In this document: positions 26,201 through 34,210 of the stretch, one piece after another
Position numbering within the stretch: the stretch's first letter is position 1
Layout of the letters: every line of letters begins with the position of its first letter
Assembly: GCA_031272545.1 (NCBI GenBank)
Contig: JAISTP010000050.1
Location: 1 to 41,821 of the forward strand
From: Bacilli bacterium
GTDB taxonomy: Bacteria > Bacillota_I > Bacilli_A > JAJDGJ01
Length of the DNA stretch: 41,821 nt
Reading direction: 5' to 3'
Notes under the pieces: generated by a model
Told to the model about the DNA's origin: nothing
Database searches by the model: none
Seen by the model: only the letters and a program-made list of their open reading frames with translations
Made by a program: the position numbers and the translations under genes

Positions 26201-26463
26201 AAGGTATCTGTATCCGCATTAATTGTTTTCTTTCTACTTAAATTATCTTTGGTATAACCAAAAGTAATTGATTTATTAACTGATTTATCAACCCAAACAC
26301 GACCATTATCTAAAGTATTAGGTAAAAAATTATTTTCTATTGTATGTGTTGTTAGATCATTAGTATATTGAAATTCATTATCAAATGTATTTGCTTTAAT
26401 ATTATTTAAATTAATAAATAACATAAATATTAAGCTAATAATAATTAATTTGTTCTTTTTCAT
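23290..26463 (-). CDS. Large von Willebrand factor A surface adhesin with variant sorting signal
   Basis: This is the largest surface protein here, about 1,058 residues. Numbered from the upstream ATG at 26472: signal peptide MKKNKLIIISLIFMLFINLN; a vWA domain at about 108-430 with a complete metal (MIDAS) site, Asp118-Ser120-Ser122 (DLSAS), Thr227 (GGTNTQ) and Asp271 (LMSDGD); a long beta-rich part; a Cna-B-like domain at about 890-980 (LTIKKKWQGKELNEIYFQIY, ENVYTVKEG); an Asp/Asn/Lys linker; then LSNAG (1027-1031), a hydrophobic helix and KLKYQDN. The order resembles pilus tip adhesins. The second ATG is used because AAAGGA spaces correctly only to it. LSNAG departs from LPXTG. Confidence 0.88.
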   Translation of the reverse strand: MKKNKLIIISLIFMLFINLNNIKANTFDNEFQYTNDLTTHTIENNFLPNTLDNGRVWVDKSVNKSITFGYTKDNLSRKKTINADTDTFLVTLSSLAQSYTVSKVKTPIDAVFTIDLSASMSAYGMNGNYVNGNEKTRDYILVNSLNKAMSEFLNDNEYNRVAVVGFSGQQTITLLELNHYSSSSETYFKIENIGNAHTISVNNDVKASDNSIVDYSSYNVLGGTNTQMGLKATSELFLNADTNFEYYDENSKQTYNIKRKPIIILMSDGDPTYGWLDYTMNSATAQNYDAGNGVPRQGDIGTDLLTILTASYIKEEVSQHYYPNGSDKAIFYTLGVGDNSDDAAAVLNPKDSAVLINHNLNGVDYNLKNLLDDYTNNLDISFPLNVLNSNNRWYLANLVNNNDISDYRYNDQYYPATDEKALEDALDSISHNIISEGGYVTISTNNPNNSGFVIISDVIGKYMEYKNDKGIFYNGELWFGRNFARVVGSGPDNNDAWDKYIGVLEEALTINENKASNLLISNYQAHNIYYNSDDDFKNVIKYYIDENMNVIQSYYDNNGNVLAQPSNAKGVAELHAYFLGTYNNVTGNETNLSFTLVSITTALEDTTFNLKFTGGSTVELIKNQQFVRMRIPASLLPLRSVKPTCDDPDVVDLKECKQEQLHIDVNESVFPVRYNYTVGFQKDFDLSKVSDEYLKNNKSNDGYYFYEADYDVVDKDNNKALAVFQPALDNPYYYYTIESSLYEFDGNDYVLAQDFDASKQYYTKEEYFDANVNGYLNTTYLAVNTNYTKISIKDNGIPYIKQGEYKTRASSTMLKSNNLTETNNYVKATVFTEDQNNETYVKGYLGNNGRLLIQPTSLTIKKKWQGKELNEIYFQIYKNNIPYLNPIKLDINNNWEINIDNLLIFDPVSNSNNTLDENVYTVKEGKLIDNKFVAYDDTTDENYNIEIIQPQLNNRLLSNATITNTEPNFNSNDDKQDTCEDQASCNKEDDSMTNIPDNEDNIDNKEENKDSNNKVNNNKDNQQLSNAGYDISEISYLLLILIIIPSYYIIKLKYQDN

Positions 26464-26495
26464 ATTAATCATCCTTTAATTACTAATATGTTTTA

Positions 26496-26501
26496 ATTAT
26501 A
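26496..26501 (-). promoter_or_regulatory. Possible -10 box of the vWA gene
   Basis: TATAAT on the minus strand 33 bases before the ATG; no convincing -35. The rest of 26464-26660 is AT-rich with no gene seen. Confidence 0.4.
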
Positions 26502-26660
26502 TTAGACTTTAAAGGTATTATTAGTATAGAAATAAACTAATTATTAATAATAGTCTTGTGTTGTTACTAAAACTACATATTTCATCAATATTATTTATAA
26601 TTAAATAAACTAAAATTAAAATATAGTTAATAATATTAACTATTAATTTGATTTTTTTCT

Positions 26661-26695
26661 AAAAAAAAATTATATTAATTTAATTAATATAATTT
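26661..26695 (-). terminator. tRNA-Asp-Gly terminator
   Basis: AAATTATATTAATT (26667-26680) pairs with AATTAATATAATTT (26682-26695), and nine T follow on the minus strand. Confidence 0.78.
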
Positions 26696-26707
26696 CGTTT
26701 AATAAAA

Positions 26708-26781
26708 TGGAGCGGGTGAAGAGAATCGAACTCTCACAGTCAGCTTGGAAGGCTGAAGTTCTACCATTAAACTACACCCGC
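26708..26781 (-). tRNA. tRNA-Gly (TCC)
   Basis: Complete 74-nt cloverleaf. Acceptor GCGGGTG pairs with CACCCGC, the discriminator is T, and CCA is encoded. The anticodon loop is CTTCCAA in a TCAGC/GCTGA stem, and the T loop is TTCGATT. It follows tRNA-Asp by one base, so both come from one transcript. Confidence 0.97.
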
Positions 26782-26782
26782 A

Positions 26783-26858
26783 TGGCGGTCCAGACGAGAC
26801 TCGAACTCGCGATCTCCGCTGTGACAGAGCGGCATGTTAACCACTACACCACTGGACC
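26783..26858 (-). tRNA. tRNA-Asp (GTC)
   Basis: Complete 76-nt cloverleaf. Acceptor GGTCCAG pairs with CTGGACC, the discriminator is G, and CCA is encoded. The anticodon loop is CTGTCAC in a CCGCT/AGCGG stem. Confidence 0.97.
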
Positions 26859-26869
26859 AACGCTTTAAT

Positions 26870-26898
26870 ATAATACCATTAATATATATAAAAGTAAA
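26870..26898 (-). promoter_or_regulatory. tRNA-Asp-Gly promoter
   Basis: On the minus strand TTTACT (26893-26898), a 17-bp spacer and TATTAT (26870-26875), then ATTAAAGC. It matches the tRNA-His promoter in hexamers and spacing. Confidence 0.7.
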
Positions 26899-26919
26899 TA
26901 TTTAAAGCAATTTTTTATC

Positions 26920-27510
26920 TTATAATTCTATTTCTTGGCCATCACAAACAATTAATTTATTTAAACCAGGCCATTCATTGGCTTTTTCAATAGAAAATAA
27001 GTTTAATGGATCTAGATGAATAGGTATATTATGTTTAGCATTAATTCTTGCAGTAGCTTCTTTAGCATCATTAAAAGGTATCGTATACATATTATCAGAA
27101 TTTAATATTGCATAATCAATATTTAAATCATGTAAATTATTCATCTCATCAATTAATCCTGTATCACCAGAACAATATATTTTTAAATTATCAAATTCCA
27201 ATAAATAACCAACACATTCATTTTTATTATGATGTGAATTATAAGCTGGTAATGCAGTAATTTTAATATCATTTAAATCAAAATGTTGATACTCGTTATT
27301 TATTAAAGCATTGTTATTAGAAATAATAATTGTATCTGGTTTTTGATTAATTAACTTAATTTGATTGTGATCATGATGTTGATGTGTTATCAAAACTAAA
27401 TCAGCTGGTAAATTATAACCTTTACCCGCAAATGGATCAACATAAACTACTTTATTATTATTAGTTATAAAACGATAACTACCATGCCCTTGATATAAAA
27501 ACTTTGCCAT
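26920..27510 (-). CDS. Metallo-beta-lactamase-fold hydrolase
   Basis: The 196-residue protein is a compact MBL-fold enzyme of the UPF0173/UlaG-like kind. It shows GHGSYRF, VVYVDPFAG, the metal motif THQHHDHNQ (HxHxDH), NSHHN with a further His, YCSGDTG with the bridging Asp, and the terminal IPIHLDP His. Two-metal hydrolase chemistry is expected; the substrate is unknown. A GAGGGG ribosome site precedes the ATG. It is the last gene of the run mnmG-rsmG-noc-tagD-MBL, with gaps under 20 bases. Confidence 0.85.
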   Translation of the reverse strand: MAKFLYQGHGSYRFITNNNKVVYVDPFAGKGYNLPADLVLITHQHHDHNQIKLINQKPDTIIISNNNALINNEYQHFDLNDIKITALPAYNSHHNKNECVGYLLEFDNLKIYCSGDTGLIDEMNNLHDLNIDYAILNSDNMYTIPFNDAKEATARINAKHNIPIHLDPLNLFSIEKANEWPGLNKLIVCDGQEIEL

Positions 27511-27526
27511 TATAACCCCTCAATTC

Positions 27527-27928
27527 TTATTTAATATTTTCTAAATCTTTTTTAATTTTAGTAGTTGAAATACCTTCAGTACGTGGCATATATACTACTT
27601 CACAATAATCTTTTAAAAAGTCAAATTGACCTTCCCAATCATCACCAATAACAAATTTATCTATTTTTAATAGTTGCACATCATTAGTTTTTTGATCCCA
27701 TGAATCTTCAGGAATAACTAAATCAACATATCTAATACTTTCTAACATCATTTTTCTTTCTTCATAAGAATGATAGGCTTTCTTTCCTTTTAAAGCATTA
27801 AATTCATCAGTTGATAAAGCTACCACTAAGTAATCTCCAAGTTGCTTAGCTCTTTTTAATAATCTAATATGCCCCCAATGAAGTAAATCATATGTTCCAT
27901 AAGTAATAACCCTTGTAAATTTTTTCAT
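27527..27928 (-). CDS. tagD: Glycerol-3-phosphate cytidylyltransferase
   Basis: TagD makes CDP-glycerol from CTP and glycerol 3-phosphate, the donor for wall teichoic acid. At 133 residues it has the family length. Motifs are YGTYDLLHWGHIRLLKRAKQLG with the HxGH nucleotide-binding site, the YHSYEERKMMLESIRYVD helix, DKFVIGDDWEGQFDFL, and the EGISTTKIK signature at the end. With the TagO-like protein at 36018 it suggests that this cell makes a teichoic-acid-like polymer. It starts eight bases after noc, an unusual place for a wall gene. Confidence 0.93.
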   Translation of the reverse strand: MKKFTRVITYGTYDLLHWGHIRLLKRAKQLGDYLVVALSTDEFNALKGKKAYHSYEERKMMLESIRYVDLVIPEDSWDQKTNDVQLLKIDKFVIGDDWEGQFDFLKDYCEVVYMPRTEGISTTKIKKDLENIK

Positions 27929-27936
27929 TTATATAC

Positions 27937-28701
27937 CTACTTTCTTAATTCAATAACAATTCTAACACCATGTTCATCATTGTCAATATTAATACTTGTT
28001 TTAGTGCCAAACTTTTCAATTAACGCTAGTGCTTCTTTTATCGTATTAATTTCTACTTGATAATTAGCTTTACTAATTATTTTTTTACCTTTTTTAGGCT
28101 TATCTTTAACTAATGAACTAACGTATTTATCTGTTTGTGCTACATTCATTTTATCATTAACTATTTTTTCAAAAGCTTCTTCTCTTACTTTGTCATCTTT
28201 AATTTTTAATAAAGCACGTCCATGTCTTTCAGTAATTTCTTTATTTAAAATACTCTTTTGCATATCATCATTTAACCCAAGTAATCTAATTTTATTCGCA
28301 ATACTACTTTGTGATTTACCGATACTTTTTGCAAGCTCTTCTTGAGTCATATCATAATTATCTAACAATTTTAAATAAGCATAAGCTTCTTCAATAGCAC
28401 TTAGATTTTCTCTTTGAATATTCTCAATAATACTTAATTTACTTGAGGCGCTATCATCCACATTATCAACAATAGCATCAATATATTGTTCACTTAGATA
28501 TTTAGTAGCCCTAAGTCTTCTTTCACCAGCAATTAATTCATAATGATTATCTTTGATTCTAACAATAATTGGTTGAATTAAACCATTCTCTTTAATTGAT
28601 TGAGCTAATTCCATGATACTCGCTTCACTAAAATGTTTTCGTGGTTGATTAGGATTTACTCTAACATCTACAACCTTAATTCTTTCAACTTTTTTGTCCA
28701 T
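27937..28701 (-). CDS. noc: Noc-like ParB-family DNA-binding protein
   Basis: The 254-residue protein has a ParB N-terminal CTP-binding domain (NPNQPRKHFSEASIMELAQSI, ELIAGERRLRATKYL, SIIENIQREN) and a helix-turn-helix (TQEELAKSIGKSQSSIANKIRLLGL). IANKIRLL followed by ITERHGRALL favours Noc, the nucleoid occlusion factor, over chromosome-partition ParB. Its place directly after rsmG is also that of noc in Bacillus. It begins MDKKVERIKVVDV and lacks the N-terminal amphipathic membrane helix of Bacillus Noc. No soj/parA or second parB follows here. A ParB role is the alternative. Confidence 0.78.
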   Translation of the reverse strand: MDKKVERIKVVDVRVNPNQPRKHFSEASIMELAQSIKENGLIQPIIVRIKDNHYELIAGERRLRATKYLSEQYIDAIVDNVDDSASSKLSIIENIQRENLSAIEEAYAYLKLLDNYDMTQEELAKSIGKSQSSIANKIRLLGLNDDMQKSILNKEITERHGRALLKIKDDKVREEAFEKIVNDKMNVAQTDKYVSSLVKDKPKKGKKIISKANYQVEINTIKEALALIEKFGTKTSINIDNDEHGVRIVIELRK

Positions 28702-28711
28702 TAAATCACTC

Positions 28712-29419
28712 CTATAGTGGTTTCTTTTTTATTTGAGCATACATTCTTGGATATTTAGTATTTGTTTTAGAAAACTTATCATATTTAATTAAATATCTAA
28801 CATCATTATCATTAAATAAATAATATTTCTCATACTTAACTAATTTTGCATTAAGCTTTTTAATTCCTTGGTCAGCTTCCTTAATTTCATCAAGAGCTTG
28901 TTTTCCTTTTAATGAAATAAAACTACCATTTACTTTAACCATAGGAATGCATAATTCATCTAAAATATTTAAACGAGCAACTGCTCTAGCTATTACTAAA
29001 TCATAATATTCACGATGTTCTAAAGCAAATTCTTCAGCACGGGCTGCTATTACATCAACATTAGTTAAATTTAATTCATTAATTAATACATTTAAAAAAG
29101 TTATTCTTTTATTTAAACTATCAACAATTGTTACTTTTAAATTAGGATAAACTATTTTTAAAGGAATACTAGGAAAACCAGCTCCTGCACCAACATCACA
29201 TATTACTTGATTATTAAAATCATAAATCTTTGATGATAATAAGCTATCATAAAAATGTTTTTCATAAACATCTTCTTCTTTAGTTAGAGCTGTTAAATTC
29301 ATCTTTTCATTCCAAGTAATTAATAAATGATAATAATCATCAAATTGCTTAACTTGATTATTACTTAATTCAATATTTAATTCTTCTTTTACTTTATTAA
29401 TAAAAGTTATTTTATCCAT
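28712..29419 (-). CDS. rsmG: 16S rRNA (guanine527-N7)-methyltransferase RsmG
   Basis: RsmG uses S-adenosylmethionine to methylate G527 of 16S rRNA. The protein has [25 protein letters not shown], the SAM motif [21 protein letters not shown] (about 66-85), [14 protein letters not shown], and [12 protein letters not shown], all typical. The ATG at 29419 overlaps the mnmG stop (ATGGATAA), so it is translationally coupled; a TTG four codons upstream is possible but has no better ribosome site. Order mnmG-rsmG-noc is the common Firmicutes arrangement close to the replication origin. Confidence 0.96.
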   Translation of the reverse strand: MDKITFINKVKEELNIELSNNQVKQFDDYYHLLITWNEKMNLTALTKEEDVYEKHFYDSLLSSKIYDFNNQVICDVGAGAGFPSIPLKIVYPNLKVTIVDSLNKRITFLNVLINELNLTNVDVIAARAEEFALEHREYYDLVIARAVARLNILDELCIPMVKVNGSFISLKGKQALDEIKEADQGIKKLNAKLVKYEKYYLFNDNDVRYLIKYDKFSKTNTKYPRMYAQIKKKPL

Positions 29420-31283
29420 GGTAATTACCAACTTTTAAATAGATTAATAAATTTTGAATATCTGCAGGATTAACTCCTGATATTCTTGAAGCTTGCCCAA
29501 TATTAAGTGGTTTAACTTGTTTAAATTTTTGTACTGCTTCTAAAGCTAAATTAGTTACTTTATCATAATCAATACTTTCAGGAATAAGTTTATCTTCTAA
29601 CTCTTTAAATTTTTGAGCTTGTTTAATAGCTTTCTTAATATAACCTTCATATTTAATCTCAATTTCAACGCTATTAATAACATCATTACTATATTTAGTT
29701 ATATCCAAATAGTCTTTTAATAATTCCATTTTAATTTCTGGTCTTTTAATTAATTCATAGGCACTAATTCCAGCATGAATAGTCGCAAAATTGAACTTAG
29801 TTAATAAATTATTTATTTCATGAAATTCATTAAATTTTAGATTAGTAAGTTCTTCTTTTAATTCAAGAGCTTGTTTTTCTTTATTACAAAAAATATCATA
29901 TCTTAATTGTGAGACTAAACCTGCTTGATAAGCTATTTCAGTTAATCTCTTACTAGCATTATCACTTCTTAATAATAAACGGTATTCAGCTCTACTTGTA
30001 AGCATACGATAAGGCTCTTTTGTGCCTTTTGTAACTAAATCATCAATCATTACTCCAATATAAGCTTGATCTCTTCTTAATACTATTCCATCTTTATTTT
30101 CACAAGCTAAAGCAGCATTAATACCAGCCATTATTCCTTGACCAGCGGCTTCTTCATAACCACTAGTACCATTTATTTGACCTGCACAATACAAACCACT
30201 TACAATCTTTGTTTCTAAAGTAGGTTTTAATTGTAAAGGATTGATAGCATCATATTCTATTGCATAAGCATATTTTAATATTTTAGCATTTTCACAACCT
30301 ATTATTGAATGAATCATCTGTTCTTGAATATCATAAGGCATACTAGTTGAAAAACCTTGGACATAAATAGTATTCATATCTTTTGATTCTGGTTCTAGAA
30401 ATATTTGATGACGAGGTTTATCACTAAAACGAACTATTTTATCTTCAATACTTGGACAATAACGTGGTCCAACCCCTTTAACTACCCCAGAATACATACT
30501 AGATTTATTAAGATTTTCTTCAATTATTTCTTGTGTTAGTGTAGTAGTATGTGTTAAATAACAAGGAGTTTGTTTTTCAATATCAATATATTCATTAACT
30601 TTAGTTAATTCACTAAAACCAATTTTTTTATTTGTACCTGGTTCTACTTTAGTTTTTTCATAATCAATAGTATTAATATCAAGACGAGGAGGTGTCCCAG
30701 TTTTTAATCTTTGTAATTCAAATCCTTCTCTAATTAATGCTTCTGATAAACCAGCTATACTTTCATAATTATCTGGTCCTTGAACTTTAGTTTGATCACT
30801 TACCATTTGAACTGCATTTAAATAAGTACCTGAAGTAATAATTACTTTTGTAGCACGATAATTATTATCATTATAATCAATTACACCTTTAATAACTTTA
30901 TTTTCACAAATAATATCTTTAATATTAGCCTCAATAACATCTAAATTATTTTCATTTAAGCATACTTCTTGCATGTATTTAGGATATGCTTTTTTATCTA
31001 CTTGAGCACGTAAAGATTGAACAGCAGGACCTTTAGTAGTATTAAGCATCTTCATTTGTAAGTAAGTATGATCAGTAGTAAGACCCATTTGTCCACCTAA
31101 AGCATCAACTTCCCGAACAATTATACCTTTAGCTGGCCCACCAATGCTAGTATTACAAGGAAGATGTCCAATTGAATCAATATGGGACGTAATCAAAGCT
31201 GTTTTTTTATTCATTCTAGCACTTGCTAGAGCGGCTTCAATTCCAGCATGACCACCACCAATGACAATTATTTCATAGTTCAT
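29412..31283 (-). CDS. mnmG: MnmG, tRNA U34 carboxymethylaminomethyl modification enzyme
   Basis: MnmG, with MnmE, adds the carboxymethylaminomethyl group to U34 of several tRNAs, using FAD and methylene-tetrahydrofolate or a related donor. The 623-residue length is standard. It starts [24 protein letters not shown] (FAD dinucleotide motif), then [22 protein letters not shown] with a conserved Cys, [44 protein letters not shown] and [15 protein letters not shown]. The C-terminal helical domain ends GNYHG. AAAGGAGA precedes the ATG. mnmE is not in the window. Confidence 0.98.
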   Translation of the reverse strand: MNYEIIVIGGGHAGIEAALASARMNKKTALITSHIDSIGHLPCNTSIGGPAKGIIVREVDALGGQMGLTTDHTYLQMKMLNTTKGPAVQSLRAQVDKKAYPKYMQEVCLNENNLDVIEANIKDIICENKVIKGVIDYNDNNYRATKVIITSGTYLNAVQMVSDQTKVQGPDNYESIAGLSEALIREGFELQRLKTGTPPRLDINTIDYEKTKVEPGTNKKIGFSELTKVNEYIDIEKQTPCYLTHTTTLTQEIIEENLNKSSMYSGVVKGVGPRYCPSIEDKIVRFSDKPRHQIFLEPESKDMNTIYVQGFSTSMPYDIQEQMIHSIIGCENAKILKYAYAIEYDAINPLQLKPTLETKIVSGLYCAGQINGTSGYEEAAGQGIMAGINAALACENKDGIVLRRDQAYIGVMIDDLVTKGTKEPYRMLTSRAEYRLLLRSDNASKRLTEIAYQAGLVSQLRYDIFCNKEKQALELKEELTNLKFNEFHEINNLLTKFNFATIHAGISAYELIKRPEIKMELLKDYLDITKYSNDVINSVEIEIKYEGYIKKAIKQAQKFKELEDKLIPESIDYDKVTNLALEAVQKFKQVKPLNIGQASRISGVNPADIQNLLIYLKVGNYHG

Positions 31284-31352
31284 CTTAACATCTCCTTTAT
31301 AAGCTTTTAAATTATATCACTTTATAGTAGCTAATTCAAAAATATCCATTAA

Positions 31353-31380
31353 AAAAAGCTACTGTAATTAGTAGCTTTTT
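31353..31380 (-). terminator. Terminator of the alanine symporter gene
   Basis: AAAAAGCTAC (31353-31362) pairs with GTAGCTTTTT (31371-31380), with seven T on the minus strand. Confidence 0.88.
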
Positions 31381-31396
31381 ATCTAAATATTTGATG

Positions 31397-33016
31397 TTAT
31401 TCTTTTGCTTGAGCATGTACTTTTTTAGCATCACCAGTATGCCAGAAAGTAACACCCTTAAACGCTTTTTGTTCTTCTTCTGATAAAGAATCAATTGTAA
31501 AGAATTCATCTTCAGTTCCAGCTTTTTCACGGCGTTCATAATCTTTGAAACATATGATTGCTGGTGCCGCAATTATCAATATACCAATAACATTAATCCA
31601 TGCCATACAAGCAACACCAATATCAGCTACAGCCCATGCTACAGCATTTGATTGAATTGCAAAGAATCCTGTTACAAATAAGTAAATAATCTTTAAAATC
31701 CAAGTTGCAGCTTTACGAGTAGCAGCTGTTTTCTTTTCTAATAAGATTAGTAAATCAGATTCAGCGTAATAGTAAAGAGCCATTAATGTTGTGAAAGCAA
31801 AGAAGAATAATGAGATTGCTACGAATTTCCCACCAAAACCATGAATTAAAGTATTAAAGGCTTGTGGTGTGAACATTGAAATAGATTCTGCACTTCCAGT
31901 AAAATCTTTACCATTTACATTCGCAAAAATTGTACTAGTATGATCAGCATATGTTTGGAAAATACCATTTGCATCTGCTCCTTCACTTGTTTTAAATACT
32001 TGATAAGTACCAGTCATTAAAATCGCAAATGCAGTTGCACTACATACAAATAAAGTATCAAAATAAACTGAGAATGCTTGTACTAAACCTTGTTTAGCAG
32101 GATGAGAAACTTCAGCAGCTGCTGCAACGTGAGGTGCAGTACCTTGACCAGCTTCATTAGAGAATACTCCACGTTTAACTCCCCATAAAATAGCCCATCC
32201 AAGAGTACCAGCTAAAGCTTGTTTTAATCCTAAAGCTCCACCAAAGATATCTCCTAAAACTCGTGGTAATTCACCAATATTAACAATAATGATAATTATT
32301 GCCGCAAGAATATAAATACCACTCATGAAAGGTACAATAACTTCAGCTGCTTTTGCGATTGATTTAGTACCACCAATAATGATTAATGCTAATAATACAA
32401 CAGTAATAATCATTGGAATATAACTACTTACTCCAAAGTTTTCATGAATAGCTGTCGCAATAGCATTTGATTGAATACCAGGTAACGCAATACCGCAACC
32501 AACAATACAAGCAACGATAAAGACAATTTTTAATCCACCTAAACCTCTTTTACCAAAGTATAGAGCAGGTGAACCACGATACTCACCATCAATTTCATCT
32601 TTATAAATTTGAGCTAATGTTGCTTCAACGAATGCTGAACCAGAACCTAAGAAGGCAATCATCCACATCCAGAACACAGCCCCTGGACCACCATATGCGA
32701 TAGCTGTCGCTACCCCAACAATATTACCTGTTCCAACACGACCAGCTACTGCCATCGCAAATGCTTGGAATGAAGATACACCTTTTTCAGAAGATGAACC
32801 TCCAAATAACAATGTAACCATTTTTTTAATTTTACGCACTTGTGGAAAGGCCATACGAATACTAAAATAAATACCTGTACAAACCAATAGAATTACAAGT
32901 GGTGGTGACCAAAGCAACGACGCAAGTGCATTACAGAAGCCATCGAACCCTTGAAAAGTTGTCATGCCTTTGAATGCATCAATTGTTTGATCAATAAAAA
33001 TTTGAATAACACCCAT
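31397..33016 (-). CDS. Alanine/glycine:sodium symporter (AGCS family)
   Basis: A 539-residue integral membrane protein with about 11 hydrophobic segments. AGCS signatures are clear: FQAFAMAVAGRVGTGNIVGVA, GPGAVFWMWMIAFLGSGSAF, the long GWAILWGVKRGVFSNEAGQG and HPAKQGLVQAFSVYFDTLFVC. Members import alanine or glycine with sodium. AGGAGG precedes the ATG. It is a single-gene unit with its own promoter and terminator, with codon use of a well-expressed gene. Uptake of alanine would fit the alanine dehydrogenase at 15392-16510. Confidence 0.93.
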   Translation of the reverse strand: MGVIQIFIDQTIDAFKGMTTFQGFDGFCNALASLLWSPPLVILLVCTGIYFSIRMAFPQVRKIKKMVTLLFGGSSSEKGVSSFQAFAMAVAGRVGTGNIVGVATAIAYGGPGAVFWMWMIAFLGSGSAFVEATLAQIYKDEIDGEYRGSPALYFGKRGLGGLKIVFIVACIVGCGIALPGIQSNAIATAIHENFGVSSYIPMIITVVLLALIIIGGTKSIAKAAEVIVPFMSGIYILAAIIIIIVNIGELPRVLGDIFGGALGLKQALAGTLGWAILWGVKRGVFSNEAGQGTAPHVAAAAEVSHPAKQGLVQAFSVYFDTLFVCSATAFAILMTGTYQVFKTSEGADANGIFQTYADHTSTIFANVNGKDFTGSAESISMFTPQAFNTLIHGFGGKFVAISLFFFAFTTLMALYYYAESDLLILLEKKTAATRKAATWILKIIYLFVTGFFAIQSNAVAWAVADIGVACMAWINVIGILIIAAPAIICFKDYERREKAGTEDEFFTIDSLSEEEQKAFKGVTFWHTGDAKKVHAQAKE

Positions 33017-33303
33017 GTTTTTTTCCTCCTAACAATTATTTAAAATAACGTTGGATACATTATAAGACTTTATGGCTGTTTAACAACACAAAATAAACAT
33101 ATATAAGATAATAGCTAATAATTTTAAAGTTGTTTTTTTATTATTTTAATTTTATTTTAATATTTAATACCTTATATTAAATCTAAATTAAAATAATAGA
33201 TATTTTAACATATGTGTAATTTTACATTGTTAATAACTATAAACATATCTAATATTTTACTTAATATCCTTTATTAGATTTTTTTTTTAAATAATTATTT
33301 ATC
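33017..33303 (-). promoter_or_regulatory. Intergenic region with the alanine symporter promoter
   Basis: On the minus strand TTGTTA (33081-33086), a 16-bp spacer and TATAAT (33059-33064) form a good promoter, with a leader of about 35 nt. The rest of the gap (33087-33303) is AT-rich with no gene, RNA or clear repeat that I can support. Confidence 0.6.
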
Positions 33304-33345
33304 ATAAAAAAACTATAAGAATTAGCAAGTACTAATTTTTATAGT
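33304..33345 (-). terminator. Terminator of the GNAT gene
   Basis: ACTATAAGAATTAG (33312-33325) pairs, with one mismatch, with CTAATTTTTATAGT (33332-33345); a T run follows on the minus strand. Confidence 0.8.
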
Positions 33346-33367
33346 CTTATTTATTGTATTAAATCAA

Positions 33368-34210
33368 TTAAATATATTCTGAAATGTAATTTTGATCACT
33401 TATATTAAATTTATTTTTATTTAATTCTTTGACCATCATTACTAGTTCTTTATTATTAGTTTTAAAATTATAAGTATCACTTAATAATTCAATTTTATTG
33501 ACTTTATATTGAGAAATAATTGTTTTAATAAGATTTAATAAACTCATCTTATTAATAAAAGCACATTCACTTATCTTAAGAATATTATCTTTTATAGTAT
33601 AAAAACAATAAGCTTCTTTAGTAGTTACAGCTTGTATATTATCAATACTTAGATATGGTAATAATTTATCATAATATGCTTCATTTCTTAATTTATATCC
33701 AGATAAGTCTAAAACATACTTATTATAAATATTTAATAATAATGAACTAGATACTTCCTCTAATTCAATATATTCATTACTTAGTAAATCATCTAAATAA
33801 ATAATATTCAAACTTTTATAATATGCTTCATAAAAATCAAATTGTTTATATAAATTCCAATCATAAGCTTGTAAAATCATATAATTTTGCTTTAATTTAT
33901 TACTAGCATAATCAATAGCATAATTCATTATTGTCTTCATATAACCCTTATGACGATCTTTTTTAAGTGTTGCGACCCATGTTATAAAACTTACATTTTC
34001 ATAAGTACCATTAAAATATAGTTCATGTTGGGATAAGACAATGCTTGATTTAATTTCATTATCATCTATTAAAACAAAAGTATTATCATAATCTAAATAA
34101 TTAGTTAAATAATAATCAATGCTTGCTTGTGAATCATGTTCTAAAAAACACTCATACCATAATGCTTTTAGCGAAGTTAAATCATCAACTAATAATTTTC
34201 TAATTTTCAT
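33368..34210 (-). CDS. GNAT-family N-acetyltransferase
   Basis: The N-terminal half is a GNAT fold: KIRKLLVDDLTSLKALWYECF, a strand NVSFITWVATLKKDRHKGYMKTIM that carries the acetyl-CoA loop (RHKGYM in place of R/QxxGxG/A), and MILQAYDWNLYKQFDFYEAYY. The second half, about residues 140-280, has no match I know; it could be a degenerate second GNAT domain, as in Eis-like enzymes. The start overlaps the stop of the DUF2156 gene by 11 bases with no strong ribosome site, so the two are translationally coupled. Substrate unknown. Confidence 0.78.
   Translation of the reverse strand: MKIRKLLVDDLTSLKALWYECFLEHDSQASIDYYLTNYLDYDNTFVLIDDNEIKSSIVLSQHELYFNGTYENVSFITWVATLKKDRHKGYMKTIMNYAIDYASNKLKQNYMILQAYDWNLYKQFDFYEAYYKSLNIIYLDDLLSNEYIELEEVSSSLLLNIYNKYVLDLSGYKLRNEAYYDKLLPYLSIDNIQAVTTKEAYCFYTIKDNILKISECAFINKMSLLNLIKTIISQYKVNKIELLSDTYNFKTNNKELVMMVKELNKNKFNISDQNYISEYI

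Noticed and set aside
31336-31572. Minus-strand frame overlapping the end of the alanine symporter gene
   Set aside because: It shares the strand with the symporter in another frame, runs through the terminator and has no family likeness.
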